In this document: in pieces, positions 12,737-25,696 of the stretch
Numbering within the stretch: position 1 is the first letter of the stretch
How the letters are laid out: each line of letters opens with the position of its first letter
From: Allacma fusca
Lineage: Eukaryota > Arthropoda > Collembola > Symphypleona > Sminthuridae
DNA: 64,000 nt
Direction of reading: 5' to 3'
NCBI GenBank assembly: GCA_947179485.1
Contig: OX359245.1
Location: forward strand, 31,049,067-31,113,066
Translations under genes and position numbers: made by a program
Notes under the pieces: generated by a model
What the model saw: only the letters and a program-made list of their open reading frames with translations
Databases searched by the model: none
What the model was told of the DNA's origin: nothing

Positions 12737-15700
12737 TGATTCATACGTGAATTGTGTTTGGAAGGTAAAAGAGTCTTGCTCTGTGGAAATTCTCTGAGTA
12801 CTATACGCAGATATAGATAATTACTGAAAGTGAGAAAACTCATTTATCACTTGTCAATCGTCCAAGAAATCCTGAGAGGAGTCTAATTTTACGTGGTATT
12901 TCATGGGCTCTTTACTACTTGAGAGGACGTCATCAAAGTTTATATTGTCATTTTGTGGGACTATCAAGGGGATTCTAGGGTCATTACAAAGGAAATGCAG
13001 GACTTATCAGTTGCAATATGCTCTTAACAGTGAGTTTCGATGGCGCAGGACCTGTGTACATGAACTCTTATACAATGTACATACATATGTATATACAGCT
13101 GATTGTGTGTCATAGTCTTTGGTTTGAGCTTGTACAGCCTCTATAATATGTAGAATAATTGTGACCTTTTTTTTAATTAAGGGGTCAAGTGCAACAGATG
13201 TTTTTTTTAAATTAATGCTAAAAATATACTTGGATGGTAATCGTATGGTAATGGGAATGAGGACTATAATGATAGCTGTAAGCAGAGTACTAAATTGTTA
13301 TGTAATGCTGACAATCGGAAACGGAAATGATTATCTCAAGTGTGTACCTACTTTTAGGATGCGTGATCAAATCTGGATCATAAAAAGTGTGGGAAACCAA
13401 AAAGAGTTTCTGGTTATGCGTCATTTTTATCGTTAAGAAGAAAATCCTTTTAACTTATCAAAGGACCAGCACACTTCAGCCCAACGAATCAATTTTGGTT
13501 AAAAATATAATGAACTTTATTTAATAATTGGAAGTAATTATTTTAGCTGCATTCATTTAGTCCCACAGGCATTAATTATAATTATTACATAAAAAGGGAG
13601 GGAATTGAACATTTTACAGGCTTTTACATACTAATTTCCTCACGTGGAAATGATTGGAACTTTGCCCTTAACTTGCTGTCCTCTCCATCTCTCGATACTG
13701 AATGACTCATTTTCCTCCTCCGACTTGAATGAGCGTTCTTCTTACTCCATCTTATGCGATAATTTTGATTAATTGTTTCACATCACGCCGAACAACCATT
13801 TAAACTTTAAATACTCACAAAATGTAAATATTCTCATTGCAAGTTTCTAAGAGAATTTTCCGTCAAGTATAAATATTTGGAAGTATTCGTATTTGCCCCA
13901 ATTGTTATAATTTCCGTTCATTTAATATTCTCAAAAATATTCAATTCTTCAAAAATCATTTGAAAATATCCATAAATTCAACGTTGCAGGACTTCTGTAA
14001 TTATGTTATAGTTGAATGCAGGGTGAGCCTTGTGATTTTTTTTTCTAATTTTCCCTTTCCTTTTCGCGATAAGCATTTATAGACCTGATAGACGATAGCT
14101 GTAACGTTATACACGTAAAAGCCCTGCACGTGTATGCAAATTGAACTCAATTGCATACAAAACAAAAATGAGAGTCATACGTTGAAAATGCAATCTTTCC
14201 ACGCTTTCCTTCCAAATGCAATTATAAAATGAGAGCTTTTACTACAGCGAGTGCAAATTCTAGTCATGCAATTATTTCCCCTGAAAATTTGCATATCCAC
14301 CAATGAAACCATTTTTTCTACTGTTCATTTCGCCAAATCCTTCCAGGTATAATCAGCATGTGTCGAAATTTTCATATCCCATCCCCAAACATGAGAAACT
14401 GCATCCGTCCATAAAATTCAAGGTCACTGTTTGTTTTACCTCTTAAAGATTTAGGCCCAAATCATGCATTTCCACTTTGTCAGAAAGAGTCCATTCAGTA
14501 TCAATTAAATCCAGCATTACCATTGTATCCAGAGATGACGCATGAATTGCACTAAAAAAATATTTTGTGCATATAGTCATATAGCGTATGATAGTAAGAT
14601 TGTCAAAATTTTTATGACGGTGCAATTCCCTTCATTAATTGCAAATAAACATAGTAATTAGGATTTTTAATGCTCTCATAGGAGGAAAGCTTTTCATGGG
14701 AGGATCGCTCCTTTAAAGATTTCTACAGAAAAACAAGTCCTCATAAAATATATTTTGTTTGAACATTTTGATGATACCAGGAGTTTTGATGAGGAAGGAT
14801 TTAACGCCATAGCTAAACATATCTAAGGGTATGAGATGACAAAAAAATTTGCCCAATTACATTACGTATTTACATATGACGAGCTTCAAAACAAGTCCAA
14901 TTTTTAAAGCCTATGCTTTACAATGGATTTATTGACTGTGTTTGGATTTGTTTCATAATCTGGTAAAATTTTCCACACAATTTGCACTCACACCAATCCA
15001 CACAATCACACCAGTGTATGTAATTTCCGGGGTATGAAATCCCCTTAAATTGAGCAAATTTTGACACTAGTAGTGTTAGATGCAGTTAATTAAAAGGGGA
15101 AAAGTTGTACTTTTTGCATGGGAATTCCTTCAAATATTTTCTCACTTGCGGAGCCCAGAATTTTCTGAAGAGAAAATCCTATCTGTGAGGATCTGGGCTT
15201 TAATGAGAGTGAGAAGATCCTCGGAATCTGCGCACCCTTGCATTTACGAACATATTCTTTCTCAAACGTGTTAATTGTCATGAGTCATGTTCCAAGGAAG
15301 CGGAATGTCAAGCCCAAAAACCAGTGTGTAGTTCCAGTATGGGCAATTATAAGTAAATAAAAATATTTTTTTAAAATTAATTCGAAATTAACTTCATGAT
15401 TCATGATTTTACTCTATCTGATTATACGGGGTCTTGGAACTGCAAGATGCATTAAAAAAAATTGTATACTAATAGGAAATATATGTTGCATCTGAGCTCT
15501 TCTGGCACAATTAAGAAAAAACTGGAATCAAATTATTTAAAATAATGTTCTCACCTTCTTCAAAGTCATGGGGACAAGGAGGAGAGCGTGGGGATAATTT
15601 ATTTTTCTGTTTTTGTCAAAACAACCATTGACACAACATTATGTATGAGGGCACGTAGCCGAGAATCCGAGACAGGTAAATTGTTGAAAGACAACTTAAT

Positions 15701-17675
15701 GAGAAATTAAATGATGTGCTTGTTGATGTAGTTGGTTCCCCTTTAGAATTACAATTAGTCAAAGCATAAGTGCTTTCTTCAGTTTCAGATTCCCGAGGTC
15801 CGGATAATAATTGCGTATCCTTTACATAGCCTTTTCTGTCCTGTATAGTTTTGCCACGTGGACCTGGTCGGGTGAGTTGATTAAAAAACAAATTTTTTGT
15901 ATTTTTTAATTGGTTTGATTATCACTGCTCAAACATTTCCAGGAATTTATCTTAATTGCATGGGTAAATTCTTCCCAATTATTGTCCTACATTCAATTAT
16001 AATGAATTAAATTTTCCCATTCTAAGACTTTTTTTAATTAAAAAAACATTCTTTAATTTTAACTTCGATATAAATATGTTCATAGCGCTTTGTGTATATT
16101 TTAGAAGCTATAGGACTGTCTTAAGTTCATATATGCCAAGAATGAAATTACGATATTGCGTCTTGCATCCCTCTGGAATGAAAAATATGTTTACAATTTT
16201 CAATAGATACAATTACAAAAATTATTTACACCTTAAAAAGGAAGAGGGTTCTTTGAAAATAAACAAGACATAAATTGGCCTTACCCCACGGGTTTATTAA
16301 AGTTTGTCACAAAACTGACAGCATTTTTAGGGAATTTTATACGCAATCCCCCAATTGTAGCAAGATGCAGGTCATTTTTCGTCGGTGGTTCCGACGATGG
16401 AAAATTACAAGGAGTCAAATGAATTGCAGCATTTGTATCATTTCTTCTATGTTTTGAGATTGAGATTCAAATCAGGTAGGGGAATTATCCAGGGAGGACG
16501 CAGTACCGTCAATAATACCTGTAGGTGTGTCTCAAAGTCTGGGCAATTTTTTCTGTGGGAAATAAACTATTGCCCGTAGGAAATAATGCATACATGACTT
16601 TTAGAGAAACTTGAATCACTGGAGAATTGACAATACATTTGTGATCATGGGGTATTGGGAGATATTCCGTGCCCAGAATTTTATATTCCAGGGGTATAGA
16701 AAAATAATACATGCAACCGCCTTTAGTAAAAAATTTGGGTCCTTTTTGAGTCTCCTATAATATCAAAATGATTATTTTATTTCGCCCTGAGATTAGCAAG
16801 CAGTTGGGCTATAGTCATCATAATGGCCCCTTTTCATACCCAACGTTAGCATTAGGGCCCACAGTCATTAGCTCTTCACTCGTAGAAAAAATTCAATTTT
16901 AAAAAAAATGTTTACAAAATTTCCCCTCATACATCCAATAATGGGCTATTACACCATTAGATAAAAAGTTCCGAAGCAATTACTATTTCCTAGACTTGGA
17001 CTGCTAGGACTGTATAGTTTGAGCATACTTTTTCTGTCTGTCGAGCATTAAAATTTATTACTATAATTTATTTTGGATTTAATTTATGAAGCGCCCTCCG
17101 ACACGTACAAGACTCTCAAGTCTAATGTAAATTTATGTTCAAAATCAAATCCCGAGGATGCTTACACAGTATCTACATAAAGTTGCTAATTTCCAGCGAC
17201 ACGTGAATCCATAAGAAGGTCATTGAAAAACTGGCCCTCGGCAATTACTGTGAGATCAGTAAGCCAGTTTTTTTTCTTCCTTGAGGATATTTTGTATAAT
17301 AATTATTAAAAATATGTACGCGCAGGTATACACAGTAGTCGCTGGAGCTTGAAAGAGTTACTGCAAGGTTGAGTTGGAGCTTAGACAAAATCTCCAAGAT
17401 GCACAGACAGTTCAATGATCCACTTGTACAGACAGAAGCTGAAATGTAAGGTGCTAACAATTGGGATTAATTATTATTACAGAGAATAAATCTATATATA
17501 TATATAAAACTCAATGGACATTTATTGCATTACGCACAGGACACGAAGGATAAATAGTTGTAAGTTGTAAAAACAAAAAAACTCTACGCAAGGAACTCAG
17601 CCCATCATGTAATAATCATTGTACAATTAAAAGGTAAAAGTGTATCTGTATAGTAATGAGTCTTAAATAACTTTT

Positions 17676-20600
17676 TTATTCTTCAAATGACTTTGATTGT
17701 GTCGTAAAATTAAAGAAGACTTGTTCCAAGCTCGTCTGACCCACTGAATAAGCATCTAAGTTAAATTCCTCTTTGGCCCTCTCCATCACTGCAAAGAGAT
17801 CCGCCCATTTGGTATTTCTTCCAGGAACGTAATACTGAACAAAGCCCGGATGGGCGTCTTTGAGCTCACAGTCTGGAAAATGTTTTTTGAGGAAGTCTTT
17901 CAAGCCTTGCAACTCCACCTCCCATTGTGGGGTTACTATCGAACCATCATCGCTATAGAATTTTTCTGTATCATTGCTAGTGTAATTCAATTGTGCCACA
18001 ATGCTATAGCCCTCTCCGAACTTGTTCTTCAGATGTTGGGGGGATCCTAAACATTGGAATCCTCCGTCAACCATTATGCCCAATCTGGAACATAGGGCTT
18101 CACATTCTTCCATACTGTGAGATGTGATCACAACGGATGTTCCAGACTCCTTTAAACGATTGACAGCATTCCAGAGCTGGCGTCGAGCCACGGGGTCCAA
18201 TCCTGTTGTGGGCTCATCCAGAAACACTACCGCAGGATTACCCAACATCGCCACAGCTGTTGAGAGCTTCCGCTTATTCCCGCCACTGTCCAATAAAATT
18301 GTAGAATTAATTTAACATCAAAATTTCATCGAAGATTTATGATTTTAATGATTAATGATTTTTTTTAATCCTCTGACAAACATTTTAAGAACTTCGATTC
18401 ACAGATCATAATTAATTTATTAGCAGGGCGGGCGCTGTCAAAAATAGCAAATCTCTGGGCTCACCTATATTCCAAAACTTGTTTGTCGATGTGTTTTGTG
18501 AAGAGAAGACTCTCGGATAAATTGTTGATGATCCTGTCGATGTGATCCTCCTGAATTCCCTTGAGAGTTGCAAACAGTCTGAGTGTCTCTCTCCCTGTGA
18601 TCTGCTCGATGAGGGCATCGAACTGAGGACAGTATCCCAGTTTCTTGTAAACCTCGGAAATATTTCTCCGGACGCTATTTTTACATAAATAAATATCCCC
18701 ACTTGTGACGGAGATGTCTCCTGTGATCATTTTAAATGTTGTAGTTTTCCCCGCACCATTAACTCCCAAAAGGCCAAAGATCTCTCCTTTTGGAACACCC
18801 AAACTGAGGTTTCTCACTGCTGTAACTTCCTCGTTGTATGTTTTCCTTACGTTCCTACAATAATGAGGAGTCAAAATAATTTTAATGGGATCTTAAACAG
18901 ATTAATCTTTTTGTAATAATTATATTTTAAGTACCTTAAAACTAGGTTATCTGTTTTGAAGAGATCAGTCAAGCTCTGGGAACTGATTCTCTCGGACTCT
19001 TGCAGTACGTCAGCGTCGTAGGAGTCTAAAATTAAAAAATCAAGTTTCTGTGTTTTACAAAATCCTTATTGGGTATTTTAATCCATTCATTGTATAGCAA
19101 ATTAAAGGAACTGATTTTATACCCTCATCTTCGGTAGATAGGGAAACCGGCCCGGAACTTCGGGAATTCCGGCACGTGAGAAGATCACGGATTTTGGACC
19201 CAAGATTATTTTCAATACAGAAAACTCCAAAGTAAAATAAAATCCCGAAACCAATTAATGAGATGAAATTTTTCCCAAGACCGGCTTCCTCCCAAGAGTA
19301 GTAATTTTCTTGATCTTGAAAGAGTAATATACAAATTTTTTGGGTCAATGCTCTTCCTGGTCAAAATAAACAAAGCGGGATATTTGAGGTACAATTTTTG
19401 TGGGTTGCTTACATTTCCTGCAGCAAACAAAATCCTTGTCTAATTTGCACATGGTATCCAAATCAAAAGGTCCGCATAGGTCCTTCAGATCATTATGAAT
19501 ACTAATTTGAATGATCCCCATTCCGAGGGCATAGTTCGGAAGGAAAATAAAAATGTTATGCAAAGTTGCTGCCAATTCTCCAAGGCCCAGCTCAGGATTT
19601 TCCATTGCTATCACTATTACCATAGCGGCAATTCCTGCGGAAATTTAAGAAAAAAGTGTTAAAGACTTCAAAATCTGGCTTTGTCTCCAAAATTGTTGAT
19701 TAATTTTTGTTTTGTAAATTTTTGATTGAACAGTTTGAATCACCTGATCCCGAGTTGAAGAGCGTCATTCTCGAAAATCCACTGGCAGGGATTGTGAACA
19801 TGAAGGAAAATAATGCCATCATCGCAATCATGCACCAACCATGGGCCAAACAGAGGGTCAGGAACCACACGATCACCTCTATTTCATGGAACTGCTTGAT
19901 ATTCATCAGAGCCAATGACAGCACTATGAGGACGCATGGTATCATATAATTCACAATGTCAATTATGAAGGAGCTCGCCCAATAAATCGGGGCCGTCACC
20001 CCTGCCACATATTGCAAGTGTTTAGCTCCGATAGTGCGCTCGTAGATTGGGAACACACAAAAAGCCCCGCCCATCACCCCCAATATGATCTCTATGACCC
20101 ATCCGGCCAAAAACCCAAAGGTGAAGATGTTCCCAGCCTGCTTGATATTGTCCACATCGCTATAGTCAAATGGGTGGTTCAGAGTCGAGATTTCCTTCTC
20201 GAGTCCGAAAGACCGCAAGAAACCGTTGGAGAGGTAATTGAGGGCAATCGGAGGGTTGTGGAATGGTTGGTTATTAAAAAACCCGACAAAGTTGCTGCTC
20301 CCTGTTTGTAACCCATTGGCATTTTTCGAGGTTTGTTCCATGCCAATCATAAATTTTGAATCCGCATGTCGAACGTTTACTGTGGCCTTCTCCAAATAAA
20401 TGTTTTCCAGAGATCCGTTTTGAAAATTCTCAAGTTGGTGCTTGCTCGAGACGAAATTTCGGTAACCTTCGCAAACTTTGTGGTTCGGGTCGCATTTAGT
20501 TAGGGTAACGGTGTGACCCACGTTTTCGTAATGCTGTGTCAAAAAATAAATAAATCATTTTTAGTGAGAATTAGTGATCCCATTTAAAATTCGGATATTC

Positions 20601-23600
20601 ATTGATAAAGAAAACGTTTGCAGGAAAAGGGAGCTTGAAGAATGGTTACATCTAATGTGGCGCGAAACGACGCCGGCGTAGAGAGTCCAGGTATATTTTT
20701 GAAGCATAGCATGCAAAGAACCACTGCAAATACGGGAATCACGATTTGCAGGGAGAGTAAACCGTGGTTTCTCAAAACGAACATGGCCTTTTTAAAAACC
20801 AGCGCTTTTAACTGGTGCCACATCAGTGACAGGCCTTCATTTCGGGGTCCGTCCCGCTCGAAGCTGCTGGTTAACATGGGCGTCTCTGGGCTGTCAAGAT
20901 CGAGACCATTTTTCGTTTTCGTGTTTCCGTTGGAACCATTTTGTATTTTGATGGTACAATGTTCGTCTTGATTTCGTAGACTTGCTTCTTTGCTTTTTTG
21001 GTCTAGTTCGCCCACTCTGGAAATTTTTTAATTATTCCTTTATTTAAGCCTTAGTTTTCAGACTCATACCCATTATTGATAAAAATTGATCCTTATTTGA
21101 TAATTTAGAATAATAGTGGAACAAACCTCATAAATACTTCTTCCATTGTGGTGTTACCAACTCCGAAGCTCAAAATCCCCAAGTCGTTCTTCTGCTTCTC
21201 CAGATCTTCAAACAAGGTCGAGAACTTACCCGAGTGGTCAGCCGGCAAAAAATAGCTCAGTTCCGACCCTACATCATCCTTGACACGAACTGAAGGGATA
21301 TTATTCTGTAAAAATTTGAGGACAACCCCAGGATCACAATCCGAATTTTTCACCACAATTAACTGATGATCCCCGCCATATTTTTTCTTGAGAAATAAAG
21401 ACCGTCCGCAACATTTGACATTGCCCTCAGACATTATTGCAATTCGATCACCAAGCAAATCCGCCTCTTCCATAAAATGAGTTGACAAAATAACAGTTCT
21501 GCCAAACTTTTCGCTCTGGATTAAATCCCATGTTGATCTTCGGGTTCGAGGGTCCATGCCAGAAGTGGGTTCGTCCAGTAGCACTGCCTATAAAATTATC
21601 GTAAGGATCCATGTTTATCCAACTCTTTCAATTCATATTAAATAAAAATTATTGACCCTTCGTTTAAAACTAAAATGATAAAATTACCTTTGACCCAGCA
21701 CAAAAGGCAATTCCAATGGAGAGCTTCCGCTTCATCCCTCCACTCAAGGTATGCGCAAGCGCATGTCGTTTTGATTCAAATCCAAGAATTCTAACCATCC
21801 GGTCTACTTCCTCATCCGCCTGTGAAGCACTATATCCTTTGAGCTATCAAATGGCAAATAATAAATTTCAACGATTAAAACAATGTAATACACCTCAAAT
21901 CAAAACAATTTATATCCTCTATATTTTTACCAATGAAAAGAATTTAATATGTTCTTCAACAGTCAGATCATCAAAGAGTACGTTGTACTGGGGGCAAATT
22001 CCAAGACTGCCTCGCACTGCCAGCATGTCCTTCCGGATGTCAAAACCGTTAACAAGAGCTGTCCCCGATGTTGGGGTTACCAGACCTGGTTTAGGAAATC
22101 CCTTGCATGACATCATATTTATTTGTACGTTTTATTTTAATTTTATAACTACGTTCGGAAATTTGCTCCTACATACCCGTAAGCATTGACATAGTTGTAG
22201 TCTTCCCCGCCCCATTATGCCCCAATAGCGCCGCCACTTGATTCTCGTAAAATACAATGTCCAAATTTTTGACAGCCACGTTACTTCCAAAAACCTTCCT
22301 CAGTCCTCGGATATCAATTCCTGGACGCAAATGAACTGGATCCGCTTCAAAGAACTCATTTCTAGGGCCCTGGTCAGTTCGCTCCTGGGAGAACTCCTGC
22401 TGGATCCCGTCCAGCCAGTACCACTTCTAAATTGCGTAAATAAATTCGGATGTCATTTCCTTCTTCCAAACCACCGACCCGGAAATCAAATCCTCAAATC
22501 TTACCGTCAAAGGAAAATACCAAGGCAGAGGTACCCCATACTTCCCAGGCCAGACCAACTCAATGTAGAACCCCGCAACCATGCAAACGCCCCCATTGAC
22601 AAACATCATCACGAAACAGTCAAAGAGGCAAAAGGAATCATCCGGATTTAACCCCTCCATTATATTCTCCCATTGAAGTCCTTCCCCCGTACCCTCAAAC
22701 ATTGCAATAATATAGGAGGCATAGCTCACTGGGATATTTGCCACAAGAAAGCACGACAAGTATTTCATCACACGATTGGTCATATTAATCCTCGGGAAGT
22801 AAAATGCATACGGGATGTAATTGACTACCCAAATGAATCCTGCAGCTGTGGCAGCCGTATTTGCTATAATAATTTTTCAAAATGTCCCTTTAAAATTTTG
22901 ACCATTTACATAAATTTTTGTCTTAATCCCAGACAAATCCTCACCTGAGGAAAATAACGTTGACATGAAGAAACAGAATCCAATGACAGTGAAGGCATTG
23001 GCCATGAGCACTGCAAATATCAATGAACTGTCCGTCTCCGTCAAAATGGACCTTCCCCCAGCGATCTTGATCTTGACGAGGACCAATAGCAGAGCACAGG
23101 ACAGGCCTGTTGAAATGATCGCCTTGAGAAACCAAGCGCTCCAATGGAGCCAATTAGGTAATCCCATGATTTTCATGTACTCCTGCAATTATGTCGGGAA
23201 CATCAATTCTTTAGAGATATGCGCGATGTTTATCATAATCCTGAGAATAAAACGAATTTTTTAATGTCAGGAGCCTGCCTTCTAGGAGAAAAATTATAGT
23301 CTTCTGGATCTATATCTGACTTTAAGACTCAACATTGACAGGGACCATTGGAGTCATGCAAACGTAATTCAATTATTATAATTCAATTTAAATACATTGC
23401 TTCAACTCCAGATAGGTCCAAGTCACGCCAGATTACATTTGTCCCTTTGCATTATTTAACATCAATTTTGAAACCATGTCCTTCAATTTTTTAAAGCATC
23501 AATTTTGAACTCTATTGTCATTTCCTTCCACAATTATTGTAGGAACTAAAAATTCGTGCACCAGATTTGTATTTAAAGCATTGGGAATCTAAACAAAAAA

Positions 23601-25696
23601 ATCCTTCGAAAGGGAAAGAGACTCGAGGGGATCAGTCAAAAGTCAAAATTCCCTGAATCTCCAAAGGAGCAACTTATCCTGAAGTAATTACTTTTTTAAA
23701 ATACTAATGAAAACAATAATAATTGATTCCTTTCTATGTGTGATTCCCAGACATTATGTAACATTTACAACGCGGAAAATTAAAAGACTGTAAATAAATA
23801 AAATACATAACTCCAGTCCAGGAATTATTACACATTGTTGGGGAACAAATAATAAAACTATTGATCTTTCCAATTTAACTTTAATAAAATTTCAGAATAA
23901 TTTTCCTCCTATGATGATCATTCTGGAGTGAAGGCGTTCTAAAATATTTCCTCGCAAATTCCACAGGGAAATATTTACTAGGAGCCAGAAATGTGTCCTG
24001 AGTTTTTAAAGGAATGCAAAACAAAAACAAGCTATGGGAAAATCAGGTGTGGATCTCTCTGAGGATATTTTTCTATGTACATGCATACATACACAAGAGC
24101 TATAGTGACACTGACCTTCAGCCGGCACTCTTTCTCATGAACAATCATCTTCGTGATGCTCATCGCTGGGTACAGAAATGCAAAGGAGAGGAAGTAGCAA
24201 AACCAAACTTGAAGTCCCGTCGTAAACTGATCTTTCGTATGTGCCGGGTATGGGAACCTCTGCATCTGGGAATTGTACCCCTCAAACTCCTTTGCCTGAG
24301 TCTCATTAAGTAAGGATAGGATGATTGATCTCTCAATTGCATTTTGCAGGTACAAAAACCCCTCATCGTAATAACCTTAAAAGGAAGGCACATACTCCTT
24401 TTTTTATGTATATATTTCAATCAATATAATAATACACACTGGATTTAACTTATCCTCAGCTCTTCATCTAAGTGTGTGGATTACCTGGCAATCCCCCATG
24501 GTTCTTATCAGACCTTGGTCCAGGGTTTATAAAAATCGGGTGCAAAGTCTCAGTGAACCAAGATGGTTTCATGAGCAACCTTTCAGAGAATAGCTCAAAC
24601 TCTGTCCTCTGGTATGCAGGAAATCGTAGGGTGTACTGTGAAAAAAAAATAAAAATACAATTTAGTGGTAATAAACATACACCTGAGTAGATACAGGTAC
24701 ATGTGGAGGAGCAGTCCGAGTCAAACTGGTTCATCATCAAACAAGTTTTCCTCCACTGATTTAATAGCAAATAAAAACTGATTGTGCGGATGGAGTTGAT
24801 TTTATTGACGCATTTATTGAAAGCCATGAAATAATAATTTGCTATTTTTGTATATAGGAACCTCAATGGTCTCTGTTGAGTTAGTTGTGGGGACCAATTT
24901 TGGGAAGACCACTCCTGCCAAAACTGGGGACGTTATTTCCGGAATGCCGAAATGAGTCTTTGTAGATGTGAGACCCTTCCCACTGATCTCATAGGCTTGG
25001 ACCATTTCCGACTCGGAGTCAAAAGCTACAACTGTAATAATTTTTTATATATTTATATAATTATAATAATTAATGTATTTAATTTAAATATTTAATTTAA
25101 AAATTTGAAACTATCCCGAAAATCTCTGGGAATTAGAGCATTTTTTCTTGTCTTACAGGTGTAGTTGAGCCTCCTGGCAAGGAAAAATTGCTGCTTCACA
25201 TTTCCCATGACCCCGTTCCAGTAAGGGGTACTTGGCGTGTAAAATATTTGATTGCTGTAAATATAACGTTTATAATTTAACTACATATTATTTTCCTACT
25301 GCGTCCTATCCTATTGCTAGTAAATTACGTAAGAACAGCAATATTCCAGGGACACTCTTTGTAATTCAGAGGCATTAGGGAAATTGTCTCACACTGCCCC
25401 AAAAACATTTTTTTACAATTTTAGAGCACTAACATGTTTGTTTTGAGGACCGGCGGGATGGTCCTTAGGTCAAAGGGTGTGAACACTGTGGGCTCCGGGA
25501 CCTTCTCCATTGGCATTGCCACACGCAAGAGTCCAAAGGACGACATAAAAATGACAGGGAGTAAAATCTCCATAATTGTATGGAATTTATTCCGAGACAG
25601 GATCCGAAAATTCTTCCACATCAGTAGCTTGAACTTCCGTGCCCAGGACATCCCGGGTAAGTTCCGGCAGGCGAATTTCCTTTTTGATTCCACCAT
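17676..25696 (-). CDS. ABCA-2: ABCA3-like full ABC transporter (18 coding exons, 1740 aa)
   Basis: Second member of the tandem array; same predicted role as a lipid-exporting full ABC transporter. Coding exons in transcript order: 25696-25434, 25254-25157, 25031-24862, 24635-24485, 24375-24116, 23182-22945, 22863-22505, 22426-22177, 22085-21931, 21843-21688, 21587-21127, 21016-20650, 20533-19744, 19634-19413, 19314-19123, 19025-18935, 18854-18465, 18285-17676. They sum to 5223 nt in frame. Seen: KLLMWKN near the N-terminus; NBD1 with GHNGAGKTT (about 582), [17 protein letters not shown] and [12 protein letters not shown]2 with GVNGAGKTT (about 1438), [18 protein letters not shown] and SHSMEECEA. 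Exons 2, 4, 5, 6, 7, 9, 10, 11, 14, 16 and 17 are the same length as in the paralogues. The linker after NBD1 (exon 12) is the longest of the three, polar and rich in N, K and S, and then meets the shared SPETPM. The exon 3 donor (GTTCCT) is weak but gives the conserved frame. In most exons this copy is the most divergent of the three. Confidence 0.93.
23183..24115 (-). other. intron 5 of ABCA-2 (933 bp)
   Basis: Longest intron of ABCA-2, between the exons that encode the end of the large extracellular loop and the following transmembrane block. AT-rich; no repeat or nested gene was seen. Confidence 0.7.

Larger units (their letters stand above)
11736..17675. other. intergenic spacer between ABCA-1 and ABCA-2
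   Basis: About 5.9 kb with no convincing gene. It contains the ABCA-1 promoter side, a (GA)n tract, a (GT)n tract and short TA runs near 17.5 kb. A 91-codon minus-strand frame at 15616-15891 is open but has no recognisable domain or ATG-to-stop gene structure. Nothing else stands out. Confidence 0.55.

Noticed and set aside
15616..15891. 91-codon minus-strand frame that looks somewhat codon-like
   Set aside because: No family motif, no clear start in context, no matching splice partners; left unassigned.
17665..17680. AATAAA overlapping the ABCA-2 stop codon as a polyadenylation signal
   Set aside because: It would leave almost no 3' UTR; the match arises from the GAA-TAA-A ending and is probably chance.
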